From NCBI GenBank assembly GCA_037355855.1, contig CM074758.1, positions 4,747,001 to 4,811,000 on the forward strand: DNA of 64,000 bases, written 5' to 3'. The stretch's first letter is position 1. Each line of letters begins with the position of its first letter. Of this stretch, positions 49,561-59,859 are shown one piece after another. Made by a program: the position numbers and the translations under genes. The DNA comes from Pseudo-nitzschia pungens (taxonomy: Eukaryota; Bacillariophyta; Bacillariophyceae; Bacillariales; Bacillariaceae). The notes beneath the pieces are model-generated. The model worked only from the letters and a program-made list of their open reading frames with translations. It was not told where the DNA came from and searched no databases.

Positions 49561-49586
49561 AGACGGTCCGAATAAAAATGTGTCGT
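49561..49586 (+). repeat. Left TIR of the DUF7869-like transposon
   Basis: 26 bp with one mismatch to the complement of 53139-53164. Confidence 0.87.
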
Positions 49587-50073
49587 CTCTGCAAAATGAC
49601 CCAAAATGACTGTAAAAATAAAAAAAGGCATATTGCATCAATCGATAGAGCTCATTTTAAGTTTGTAGCTGATGTTTTCCTTTGGGTCCAACTCCTTCTA
49701 GAAGAGAACTTATGAAGAAATGACTGCAAACAATCGATTCAAACGTTACTCACATGGTATGTCAGTAGGCGCGCGCATGTGTCAAAAACTATCAGTTTCA
49801 TTCTTGTTAACCACTCCACTGTGCGCGATTATTGAGTTTCTCTTTGTTTATCAGAAGCAAGACTCCCATGTTTTTTTTTCTTTCTTTCTTTATTTTCGAT
49901 CGGTACAATCCCACCTGCAATGAGCTCAATGACAAGAAGTTAGTGTGAGTACCTCATCAGCTCAGCACCTCTACTGCTAGCATTTGACTACAACCTCCGG
50001 ACGATCGATACTTACTGCTGCTGCTGCTGCCTCTCCTGCTGACGAACAAGGGGTTGCATCGAACAAGACAAAC

Positions 50074-52697
50074 ATGAGACTAAAACGCTCAATGATCACG
50101 CCGGAGGAGTTAGAAGCAGAACAACGCCAAGAAGAAGCAGCAGGAGATGCTGCTGATGATGAAGCAAGGATCCGGCTCCACACAAGAAGAAGAGGGGAAA
50201 GCTGTCCAAGTGATGAGGAGAGCATTGGTTCTGTTCCTTTTGATTGTGTTTCTCATCCGTTTGTCACCTTTCGGAAGAAAGAAAACAAAAGAATGTCCGA
50301 CAACGAGAAGATAAAGCACTGTATTAAATGGATCGATATGGCGCCTCCCTACTGCAAAAAGATCTACGTACCAAGGAAAGGAGTTGACAAACTGTCCAGA
50401 TGTACCTGTCTCAGTATCATTGAATCCTTTGGTGAATGGAAAAAAAGAAGAGCAGTGGCAGAATACATGGTATTCTTTTCAAAGAAGACAAAGGCAGAAC
50501 AACAACAGATTATCATGAATTGGATAAGATACACTTCTGGTGCAGAGGACAACAACGCGTCACATACTAGTGATATACCACCACCAGTCGGACGCCGGAA
50601 GTACTTCATTCCTTTTCTAACTCCCACTGCCAAAGAAGGAACAAGGGACACGACAAGAAGAACCGATGCCGGCGCTGATCCCCAGAGAGTTTTGTTCCCT
50701 AGTGTCATCAGCAATACTAGTAACAACGCAGAAGACTCACCAGAAGGGAACTTGTCAGGGATGGAGAACTATAAAATCTGCAGATCAGCTGTTGCTTTTC
50801 TGCTGGACTTTGGGCTTCGAAAATGGAAGACTTGTGAGAGCGCTGTAAAAAAGAATATCATACCACTGCATGGAAATACGAACAAACGCTCAGGGAATGG
50901 TCTCGAATTTGATACAGCAGTGAGGGAAGATTTACATGTTTACTTCCAGAAGATGTCCTTGTTTGCAGAGCCAACGTCAACAAGAATTGTTCGTGAGATC
51001 GGAGGGGTAGGATTAAGGGATGGAGAAGATGAGATCAGAGAGCTTCCATCAAATCAGTCAAAGCGCGCAATGTATGATCGATTTGTTGAAAGCAGGGGAT
51101 GGCGTGTACAGAGAAGGGGCAACAGCTACAGGTATGTTCTTAATGAAAGTGAAGAACAAGATCCCCCTGCAAAACCATACTGTGCTTTGTCTACCTTCTG
51201 CAATTTCTGGTCAGACAACTACTCGCATTTGAAACTTTCGAAGCCCCGCGAAGACACTTGCACAATGTGCCATATCTACTACCACAGGATGAAGCACCTT
51301 GCAAGGAGAAGAGGTACTAGTACTAGTCCTCCTCATAGTACTCAAGAAGTTGAAAAAATGTTAGAGTTCTGTTCCACAGCTTCCAGTCTTCCAGAACAAA
51401 CATTCCCTGCTATGGAACTACCAGCAATTGTTCAAGAGTCAACGTCTGGGGAAATGAAGGAGCAAGTGAGGGAAGCAATACTCCATGTGACAAGGGTTCA
51501 AGATCAGAGGAAATATGCCAATGAAAAGATCAAACTTGCGCGTGTGGATGCAAAGGCCAACAAGCCACACGCTGAACGTGTTCGAACCATAGTCATGGAC
51601 TACAGTCAGAACGTTGGTCTTCCACAGCTTGGATCCACTCAGCCCGGAAAGACGTACTATTATTGCCCCCTGAGAGTCTTCATTTTTGGTATTGTTGACT
51701 TCGGTGTCCCTGGAGAGTCCCTTGACGCCTTTGTATATCACGAGGGACAAGGGGGAAAGGGAGGGAATCACGTTGCTTCCATGCTGATGAAATACTTGAA
51801 AGAAAAGAACTGGCTCCGCAATGATGAGTGTGGAAAAGAGCTGAATATTCTGTGTGACAACTGCCCTGGACAGAACAAGAATAATTTTGTTCTAAGACTA
51901 GCTGCATTCCTTGTCCAAGCTGGATATTTCAAGCGCGTCAGCTTTATCTTCTACATTGCAGGACATACAAAGAATGCTTGTGACCGGTGGTTCAATATAC
52001 TCAAAAGGCAGTATCGCGTCTCAAATATTTGGACGTTCAATCAGTTATTGAAGAAGTTGGATACACATAAGCGCGTTCGAATTGTAACTATGAAGGAAGG
52101 TGAATTCAAAAAGTTTGACGAATACACCAACAAGGTCTTCAAGAAGATCAAGGATCTTCTGACTGCTCACAACTTCCATGCAGATGACTCTCGTGTGGAA
52201 TACATGACAATGGAACAGGATCGAATTGGAGGAAAGACTTGGACGCAAAAAATTGTGTTAGGTGGTGGTACGACGCTTGAGCAGAGGAAGGAAGAATTTA
52301 GGAAGTGGGAAACTACAATCAACTGTGAGAGTACACCAGGGATCCCTCCAATAAAGCAGATGGAGCTGTTCACAAAGTGGCGTCCCATTGTCCCGGAGAA
52401 GCATCAAGACGAGATGTGCCCAGAGCCCCCGGCCGACGTGAAAGCAATGTATGAAAAGGATAAGGCAAGAAGGAAGGAAAAAAGAGAGCAAAAGAATAAA
52501 AAAGCAAAGAAATCACCAGCAACAGCAGGGGCACCACCACCACCACCAGCAGCACCCCCCACGGAATTGACGACACCTGAATCAATCGAGGAGGTACAAC
52601 TGCCGCCGGTCGACGATCCGGCGACATCCACCATGGTGGTGGTGAACCCTACCAGTACTAGTGGTGAAGCAGATTGCCTGCTGGATAGTGGAAGTGC

Positions 52698-52728
<31 letters not shown>

Positions 52729-52752
52729 CCTGTTGCGCTTGCCACGCTATAG
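50074..52752 (+). CDS. DUF7869-like putative DDE/D transposase
   Basis: 892 residues from ATG 50074 (MRLKRSMITPEELEAE); a 30-codon extension lacks ATG. An N-terminal coiled, charged region is followed by a DNA-binding-like part. A Cys cluster in REDTCTMCHIYYHRMKH comes next. The catalytic-like core has MDYSQNVGLPQLG (Asp 509), YHEGQGGKGGNHVASMLM, ILCDNCPGQNKNNFVLRL (Asp 595) and AGHTKNACDRWFN (His 631, Asp 637). The D...CDNCxGQNKN...GHTxNxCDxxF pattern matches my recollection of DUF7869, an RNase H-like family. The tail is Lys- and Pro-rich. Being the only gene between clean TIRs, it is the likely transposase. The coding frame is intact. Stop TAG. Confidence 0.8.
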
Positions 52753-53138
52753 AAAATAATAATAATAAGGATCTACTTGTAGTAGTACTAGTGCTGACAG
52801 TTTACTTCCCCCGCCGACTCGCTCATACCACCAATGCTGCCTTGACTATTGTACCACATAGCACGCCTCCTCCTTGAATACTATGGAACAACGGATCAAA
52901 CATGGTTGATTGTCGGGTAGGGTATTCGAAATGGAGACAATCAATTTTGACAGAACAATTTCTCATATGATGCATTCACGATGTTCAAATAAAAATGTGT
53001 TGTGTTCGAATAAAAATGTGTCGTGTTCAAGTAAAAATGTACTGACTGGGATTTTGGAGTCCCAAGATTGATTCTCGACAGTCTTTTGGCCATTTCTCGA
53101 AAAAAACTATTTCCCGGGACATAGCTCGGCAGGCGCGG

Positions 53139-53164
53139 ACGATACATTTTTATTCGGACCGTCT
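53139..53164 (-). repeat. Right TIR of the DUF7869-like transposon
   Basis: Inverted match to 49561-49586 with one mismatch. Confidence 0.87.
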
Positions 53165-53420
53165 TATATATAATATTGATGTACATATACTGAATATTAT
53201 TCAAATATCAAGATAAACAAAGATTCCCATGAATCAACGATTATTGATAATACCCACCGAATAATATATCATTATTTGATCGTTCATCCATACTCAAGGA
53301 ATCATTCCCATCTCGTAAAGTATTCAACCATTCTCTTTCATAACACAATTTATTAACCTTCCATCTTTAAAATACCTCTATCCCATATTACTCCATCTAA
53401 TTCTACCTTAACGTGTAACA
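53165..53420 (+). repeat. Gag-only element 2, 5' LTR, second part
   Basis: Continues the LTR (TAATATTGATGTACATATACTGAA...) and ends GTGTAACA. More diverged from copy 1 than the first part, with small indels. Confidence 0.85.
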
Positions 53421-53725
53421 CAGTAATTACTGTTTATCTTTTAAAGTAGAAGACAGACAGGAACTCAGTACTGAATTATCCTAAACAACAGGGATACATT
53501 GATACCCTGACAAGCAAAATCCTACAATCGAAATCTACGATACGAATCGATCGAACGCTCTACAAAGCAGTTCAAGTCTCCGATCGATCGCAATCTCCGA
53601 AAGAACCGATCAAATCAGGAACTACGAAACACCTACACGAAACGATCGATAACTTCGAAACAAGAATCGATCGAACGAAACGATCAAATGAAAACACCGA
53701 ATCGATCCAACCATCCGAATCAACC

Positions 53726-54739
53726 ATGGCAGGGCTTTACAGAGATCCTCCAATCCCTTACAAGAGAGCCTTCGACAGCTCCAATCCTAAACTGGTTACT
53801 CTAACAGTTTATAACGAAGACCAAGAGGACAGCGTCAAAGTCCCTTTATTCACCGACACAGGAGGACTAGAAGAACTCCTGCATACAGAAGAAGCCTTTC
53901 TAAATGCGGCAGAAGATCTTGATCTATCAGCAAATAAATACATCAAATACTTTGGTCGATGCCTTTGCGTCGATGCCCAAACCAAGTGGAGAGCCTCAAC
54001 AAGAAGAAGCCAACGTGATTATCCAACTACAAGAAATGGATACAACAGAGCCTTCTCAGCCTTTATCAAGCAATACTGCAGCGCTGAAGATGCCAAGGAT
54101 ACAATGTATACATATCTCCAAACGCTGAAGAAATCGGCGGACATCTCTTCCAAAGACCATGCAGACCGAATGGAACAGCTCTTCAAATACACCGCAAAAT
54201 TACAAGGCTATGCAACTGATCTAAACCATCTACAACAGATGACTATCCTGCTCCACAGCTTTCCAAATAAATGGATTGAAGACTACTGCAGGATTCACAG
54301 AGGAATCCGACCACAAACAACTGTACAATTTATAGTCGATCATATGAGCTCCCTGGACAGACTCAGCAAACAATCCAGTGACAATCCATACGATTCTGAT
54401 ATCAACAGCGTCAGCAATTCCGACAACAATTCAAACGCTGACAACAACTCCAATTCGGACGCTGAAAGCAACAGCTCTAATTCCAACAGTGACACCGATG
54501 CTGAATCCGACGAAGAAGACAACAGCAATACCAACAAGCGCAAGTACAACAACCCTTGCAAAATTGCAGGACACAACCATGATTGGTCTGAATGCCCAAG
54601 AAATAAATATTCCAAAAGAAATAAGAGCAATAGCAGCAACAACAGCGCTGCTACTACCTCTAGCAATGCAACTGGAAGCACTGCATCCAATGAATTGTTA
54701 CAATCTAGGACCAATTTTCCCTTGGAATCCTGCGTGTGA
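53726..54739 (+). CDS. Gag-like protein of gag-only element 2
   Basis: 337 residues starting MAGLYRDPPIPYKRAF, clearly homologous to the copy at 24246-25331 (VPLFTDTGGLEELLHTEEAF, DHADRMEQLFKYTAKLQGY, ILLHSFPNKWIEDY). The knuckle CKIAGHNHDWSECPRN is kept. The C-terminus departs after TGSTASNELLQ and ends SRTNFPLESCV-TGA; the last about 30 residues of copy 1 are missing. The truncated element probably cannot move, but the ORF itself is open. Confidence 0.82.
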   Translation: MAGLYRDPPIPYKRAFDSSNPKLVTLTVYNEDQEDSVKVPLFTDTGGLEELLHTEEAFLNAAEDLDLSANKYIKYFGRCLCVDAQTKWRASTRRSQRDYPTTRNGYNRAFSAFIKQYCSAEDAKDTMYTYLQTLKKSADISSKDHADRMEQLFKYTAKLQGYATDLNHLQQMTILLHSFPNKWIEDYCRIHRGIRPQTTVQFIVDHMSSLDRLSKQSSDNPYDSDINSVSNSDNNSNADNNSNSDAESNSSNSNSDTDAESDEEDNSNTNKRKYNNPCKIAGHNHDWSECPRNKYSKRNKSNSSNNSAATTSSNATGSTASNELLQSRTNFPLESCV

Positions 54740-54959
54740 GGTTTCAAAGTTGTGCAAGAACTACTACTAGTAGTAATCTTACTACTTGTATTCGTCTACT
54801 AGCAGTGCTTCTCGCATACGAGGCAGATTGGACCTCAGGGGGTAGTGGAGTTGTATTCCGCCATCCTCATGGCCTCTATTTTTTTGAAGTCACCAGGATA
54901 CCAGTTTCTGTAGTACAGTTCCCTCTACTATCTGTTAGCACACTGAATATCTTATAATA
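54740..54959. other. Junction between gag-only element 2 and the satellite
   Basis: ACTACTACTAGTAGTAATC tract and unique DNA. No gene. Confidence 0.4.
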
Positions 54960-55544
54960 TTATCATTCTAACGCTGCTAGGAGCTGGGGTATGTAGATCT
55001 GGTACAAATCCTACTTCTGGAAGGGCCCAGCGTCTACTATCATCCTATTTGGTATGTCCCCCTTCTTTCTGTACAGTTCCATCTATCTTTTAGCACACTG
55101 AATATCTTACAATATTATAACGCTGCTATGAACTGGGGTACTATGTAGATATGATACAAATTCTACTAGAAGGGCCCAGCATCCTGTTTGGCATCCTGTT
55201 CACTATCCCACTTAGCACAGTACAGTTCGGTTTATCGGTTAGCACCCCTTATAGATCTCCCAATATTGATCTGATAGGAACTGAGGCATGTATATCTGGT
55301 ACAAGTTCTACAGACAGGGCCCAGCATCCTGCTTAGCATCCTGTTCACTATCCCACTTAGCACAGTGTGGTTTGGTTCGTCATTAGTTGTTAGCATCCTG
55401 TAGATCTCCCACTATTTATCTGCTAAGAACCGGGGTATGTAGATATGGTACAAATTCTACTATAAGGGCCCAGCATCCTGCTTAGCATCCTGTTCAGTAT
55501 CACCTGTAGCACAGTGCTGTTTGGTTCATCAGTTACTAGCATCC
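54960..55544 (+). repeat. Fold-back satellite, left arm
   Basis: Four diverged units of about 130-160 bp, each with GGTACAAATTCTAC, AAGGGCCCAGC, CATCCTG, ACAGTTC and CTGGGGTATGTAGAT. It is the inverted version of the unit in 57861-58780. It is split from the right arm by the non-coding LTR element. Confidence 0.82.
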
Positions 55545-55750
55545 TGCCATACCCCGGGTCTACTAGTGATTAGAATAGTAGTGATATGCAAATTGTAATT
55601 GTGAGCTATTACATGATTAGTGAGGTTATTGGAGATGCTCTCTCGTGGAGCATTGAGCGAGTGGTCAGCGAGCCCTGCTGAGTCAGCTCATCGCCGATCT
55701 TGCTCTGATCCAAACCTTAACCTTATTTAGGGTTGGTTCGGTGCACGGCA
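55545..55750 (-). repeat. Gypsy-1 derivative, 3' LTR
   Basis: 206 bp, pairs with 57650-57855. Confidence 0.93.
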
Positions 55751-55839
55751 TACGCCTCCATGGGAATGTCACTATTGGTTCAATCAATCCCTTTCCAATC
55801 GTTACAGTCACATTAATTATGAGCTGCTGGACTAGGGAG

Positions 55840-56190
55840 TATCACTGCTGTTATTAGGAGTCCTCACCCACCACATGGGAATGATGAGGTTGTAATAGTA
55901 AATGAAAGAAGTCCTCACCCACCACGTGGGAATGATGAGGTTGCAATCAGCCCATAGTAGTCATTTGACTGGGCTATGTCCATCTGCAGGGAGTGCGCTG
56001 TATCCTCCTCTGTAGAATGGAGAGAAGAGAGGAGTGGTTTTGTCAAACCTGTGGAGCTTGTACAACTCGTAGTCTGTAGGTGTAGTCCACATCCTTCGCC
56101 TCCACGAAAGCATGTAGCTCTTCGCGTTCCAGCATTGTTGGCTGTTAAAAAGAAGTCCTCACCCACCACATGGGAATGGTGAGGTTTATT
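55840..56190. repeat. GTCCTCACCCACCAC hairpin repeats
   Basis: Three copies of GTCCTCACCCACCAC.TGGGAATG.TGAGG (about 55859, 55910 and 56155). Each can pair CCTCACC with GGTGAGG-like sequence. Non-coding. Confidence 0.6.
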
Positions 56191-56209
56191 AGTTTGTCTG
56201 ACGCTTGTT

Positions 56210-57500
56210 AACGTTCGTCGACGACCGTGGTCCTGTTTCTTAGGTCTCTTTTACTTTGCTGTTGCTCCACCTTATGGTGCTAACTGCTCCTTTGCCGTCA
56301 TTTGTCGAACAATTGGTCTTTCGAACGGTCTTTTCTGACGTAAGATCATTATTTTCGATTGTCGTCTTTGTCAACCATGGCCCTGTGAGGTCCTTAGGTG
56401 GCTGAGTTGTTGCTGCTGCTCCATCTAATGGTGCTAGCTGCGACTGGGATTTACGTTGCTCCGTTCTACCCCGTTTTTTTGCCGTTCTTCCTGGAACGGT
56501 CTTTTGAACAGTCTCTTGCGCAGTGCCGTCTCCTGGGATCGGTCTTGCTTCTGTTATTTTTCTTCTTTCTTTTGTCGACGTAGCGTTGTTGTCGCCGTAG
56601 CGTTCTTGTCACCGTGGCGTTCTTGTCGCCATAGCATTGTTGTCGCCGTCGCACTGGATCGGTCTATGCCGTCGTTCTTCAGACGGTCTTTAGAACGATC
56701 TTTTTCCGCGTTCGTTATTTTGTCGCGGCAGCATGCTATCACCTTGGATCAGGCGTCTGCTGTCATCTTTTCGGACACGTCCATTAGTTTTGGATTATTT
56801 TTTGTCGACGACCATGGCCCTGTTGAGGTCCTTAGGTGTCGCTGTTGGCGCTGCTGGCCCATCTAATGGGTCTAACTGCGTCTTAGCCGTCGTTCGTTGA
56901 ACGCTTGGTTGATTGTTGCCATCACTCTGGATTGGTCTTATTGCCGCCGTGGCGTTGTAATCAGAGATAATAGACGCCACCACACTTCAGTATTGTCGAC
57001 CGGTTGGGTCGGTCGTTTGGTGTCTGTTGTTGCTGTTGCTCCATCTGATGGTGCCCACTGCAACTGGGATTGGCGTTTCTCTGTTCTATCCCGTTTTTGG
57101 TTTCCATCGTTTGTCGAACGCTTGGAGTTGTTTTGGTCGATTTCGATTGTTTCGTTCTTCAAACGGCTTTCTTACGTTCGTTATTTTGTCGATGATTTCG
57201 ATTATTTTTTTTTTTTTTTTTTTCTTTGTCGACCATGGTCCTGTCCGGGACCTTAGGTGTCTCTGTTGTTGCTGCTGCTCCATCTGATGGTGCTAGCTGC
57301 AACTGGGATTGACGTTGTTCCGTTTTATCCCGTCTTTGTCGCCGTAGCGTCTTTGTAATCGCCGTCACACTGGATCGGTCAATTTTTCTTCTTTTTCGTT
57401 GTTTCTTGTTGACGACCATGGTCCTGTTTAGGTCCTTAGGTGTCTCTGTTGCTGCAGTTGCTCCTTGTAATGGAACCAACTGTTGCTGGGGTTGGTATTC
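56210..57500 (-). repeat. Tandem leader-derived module in the Gypsy-1 derivative
   Basis: Five or more diverged copies of a 150-220-bp module with CGACCATGGTCCTGT, GGTCCTTAGGTG, TGCTCCATCTGATGGTGCTA and AACTGGGATT (for example near 56225, 56375, 56805, 57005, 57230 and 57410). The last copy matches the single leader copy in Gypsy-1 at about 34690-34760. Confidence 0.75.
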
Positions 57501-57649
57501 CTTAGTGCTGCAGACACCGGATGTCCTTTCCCCTGTTTGCTTCTATGCGCCTCCATCTTTCGGCAGTTTCTTCGGTCCCGTCGGTTTGCCGACCGATCAA
57601 TCCCTTCTCTTGCTCATGGTCATCAGCGCTCAGCTTGATTTTAAAATCA

Positions 57650-57855
57650 TGCCATACCCCGGGTCTACTAGTGATTAGAATAGTAGTGATATGCAAATTG
57701 TAATTGTGAGCTATTACATGATTAGTGAGGTTATTGGAGATGCTCTCTCGTGGAGCATTGAGCGAGTGGTCAGCGAGCCCTGCTGAGTCAGCTCATCGCC
57801 GATCTTGCTCTGATCCAAACCTTAACCTTATTTAGGGTTGGTTCGGTGCACGGCA
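57650..57855 (-). repeat. Gypsy-1 derivative, 5' LTR
   Basis: 206 bp; followed by TSD CATCC. Confidence 0.93.
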
Positions 57856-57860
57856 CATCC

Positions 57861-58780
57861 TGTAGATCTCCTAAACAGGATGCTAGACAGGATGCTAGAC
57901 AGGATGCTAGACAGGATGCTAGACAGGATGCTAGGCCCTTCCAGTAGGATTTGTACCAGATTTACATACCCCAACTCTTAGCAGCCCTATATTAGAAGAT
58001 ATACAGGATGCTAACAAGATAAGAACGGAACTGTAGAACCAAGAAGGCAGTACTAAATGGGATGCCAGACAGGATGCTAGGCCCTTCCAGTAGGATTTGT
58101 ACCAGATTTAGTACATACCCCAACTCTTAGCAGCCCTATATTAGAAGATATACAGGATGCTAACAAGATAAGAACGGAACTGTAGAACCAAGAAGGCAGT
58201 ACTAAATGGGATGCTAGACAGGATGCTAGGCCCTTCCAGTAGGATTTGTACCAGATTTACATACCCCAACTCTTAGCAGCCCTATATTAGAAGATATACA
58301 GGATGCTAACAAGATAAGAACGGAACTGTAGAACCAAGAAGGCAGTACTAAACGGGATGCTAGACAGGATGCTAGGCCCTTCCAGTAGGCAGGATTTGTA
58401 CCAGATTTACATACCCCAACTCTTAGCAGCCCTATATTAGAAGATATACAGGATGCTAACAAGATAAGAACGGAACTGTAGAACCAAGAAGGCAATACTA
58501 AACGGGATGCTAGACAGGATGCTAGGCCCTTCCAGTAGGATTTATACCAAATTTACATACCCCAACTCTCAGCAGCCCTATATTAGAAGATATACAGGAT
58601 GCTAAGATAAGAACGGAACTGTAGAACCCAAAAGACGATACTAAACACCAGGATGCTACTAGACAGGATGCTAGGCCCTTCCTCCAGTAGGATTTGTACC
58701 AGATTTACATACCCCAACTCTTAGCGGCCCTATAATATACTAAGATATACAGGATGTCAAGTCAAGAACGGAACCAGATA
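57861..58780 (-). repeat. Fold-back satellite, right arm
   Basis: Begins with five short GATGCTAGACAG copies, then six units with GGCCCTTCCAGTAGG at 57934, 58080, 58229, 58375, 58525 and 58674 (period 146-150 bp). Reverse complement of the left-arm unit but far more uniform. Confidence 0.9.
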
Positions 58781-59859
58781 TCTGGAGATTTCACACCGCG
58801 CGAGCAACTCGACACTTAGTGTTCACTACTATAACCACCAGTAGTAACAACCTTACCATGATCTAAAAATTTCTAAAAAGACTCTGGCACCTCGAAAATC
58901 AGTGGGTGCGAGAGAGGAGAAAGATTTTTTCCTGGTACACTGTTGAACTGCCCCAGGGCTATGGATGGAACGATTGTTGCAGTTTCGGATCAGAATGACG
59001 CACAAGAATCGGAATTTGGACCAGTAATTACAGTAACCTTAAGGTAAGTTACAACTAACTCACTATTTGGGCAATTACGCAATTACGTAACCTTACTTCA
59101 TATTAATTACGCACCTCACTTGGGGACTGAATTCGAACAGCTGTTCCTCGGTTCTGCATAAGTTACGGTAAAATTCACTCATCCTTCGACAACTTCCACA
59201 ACATTCCGAGATCACAAAAAAGAATAGCAATAAACACAGTACGGATCTTACGGTTACGAAGTAAGGTTAAGTTAAGCCTTACCGTATGGAAATACGGTAC
59301 AAGCACTCCGATACTCGCAAGGTTTCTCTTCTTTCGTTATTACGAAGTAAGTTACGAAGTACTTCGTAATTGAAATGCAAAGTACGGGTAACCTTACGTG
59401 TAGCTAAGATTACCTCGCAACACGGTTACCACAACAAGTCACTCCAAAACGTTTTTTGGATCGAGAGTCTTTTCCTCAACAAGCAATTGTTTGGACGTGA
59501 CCTCCAGTCGTGTTTGAAACAGTGACTTGCCCGATTCAAATCAAAGAAGAATTACCTCCTACCGGTCCGAACATTTCCAGTTACTAAAAGATAGGACCTT
59601 AAGTACCAAGCCTACAGAGCATTAAGTAAGTTTCCACTGGATCCAGTACACAAATGTATGGGGGCTGGGAATGAATGGACCGGAACAAAGAAAATAATAA
59701 ATAACACGAGAATGCATGTAAGAAAATAACAAACAACACGAGAATACGTGTGACCGAGAAACAAGAGAAACAATTTAGTGAAAATTAGAGTGGATTCATT
59801 TCAACAGCTCCTGGTAGTAGTACCCGTACTCTTACGGTAGTACCGCACGACGCACCACG
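58781..59859. other. Intergenic region upstream of the acyltransferase gene
   Basis: No gene. Rich in TTACG, GTAACCTTA and TTACGAAGTA words. It should include the acyltransferase promoter; no clear TATA or other element could be assigned. Confidence 0.45.

Larger units (their letters stand above)
49561..53164 (+). mobile_element. 3.6-kb TIR transposon with a DUF7869-like gene
   Basis: Terminal inverted repeats AGACGGTCCGAATAAAAATG (49561-49580, with the match continuing through TCGTC) and its complement end at 53164. It splits the LTR of gag-only element 2, so both borders are known by comparison with copy 1. TATATA flanks each side (49555-49560, 53165-53170); the AT-repeat target leaves the TSD length (4-6 bp) uncertain. 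Three more AATAAAAATGTGT-like motifs at about 52987-53040 look like subterminal binding sites. The single gene is at 50074-52752. Confidence 0.88.
49477..54739 (+). mobile_element. Gag-only LTR element 2, truncated and invaded
   Basis: Same family as 22809-25848, plus strand. The 5' LTR begins TGTGACATGTTGACGTAGG at 49477, is split at 49560/53165 by the DUF7869-like transposon, and ends GTGTAACA at 53420. The leader CAGTAATTACTG...AGACAGACAGGAACTCAGTA and the gag ORF follow. No 3' LTR was found: similarity to copy 1 stops near the end of gag, close to the satellite, so the 3' half is lost. Confidence 0.82.
55545..57855 (-). mobile_element. Non-coding Gypsy-1 derivative (LARD-like)
   Basis: 2311 bp. 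LTRs of 206 bp at 55545-55750 and 57650-57855 appear identical. TSD CATCC lies at 55540-55544 and 57856-57860. The LTR ends (TGCCATACCCCGGGTCTACTAGT-like start and GGTGCACGGCA end) and the leader at 57415-57649 match Gypsy-1, but there is no gag or pol. The internal part is tandemly rearranged leader sequence. It must be moved by Gypsy-1-type proteins. Confidence 0.93.
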
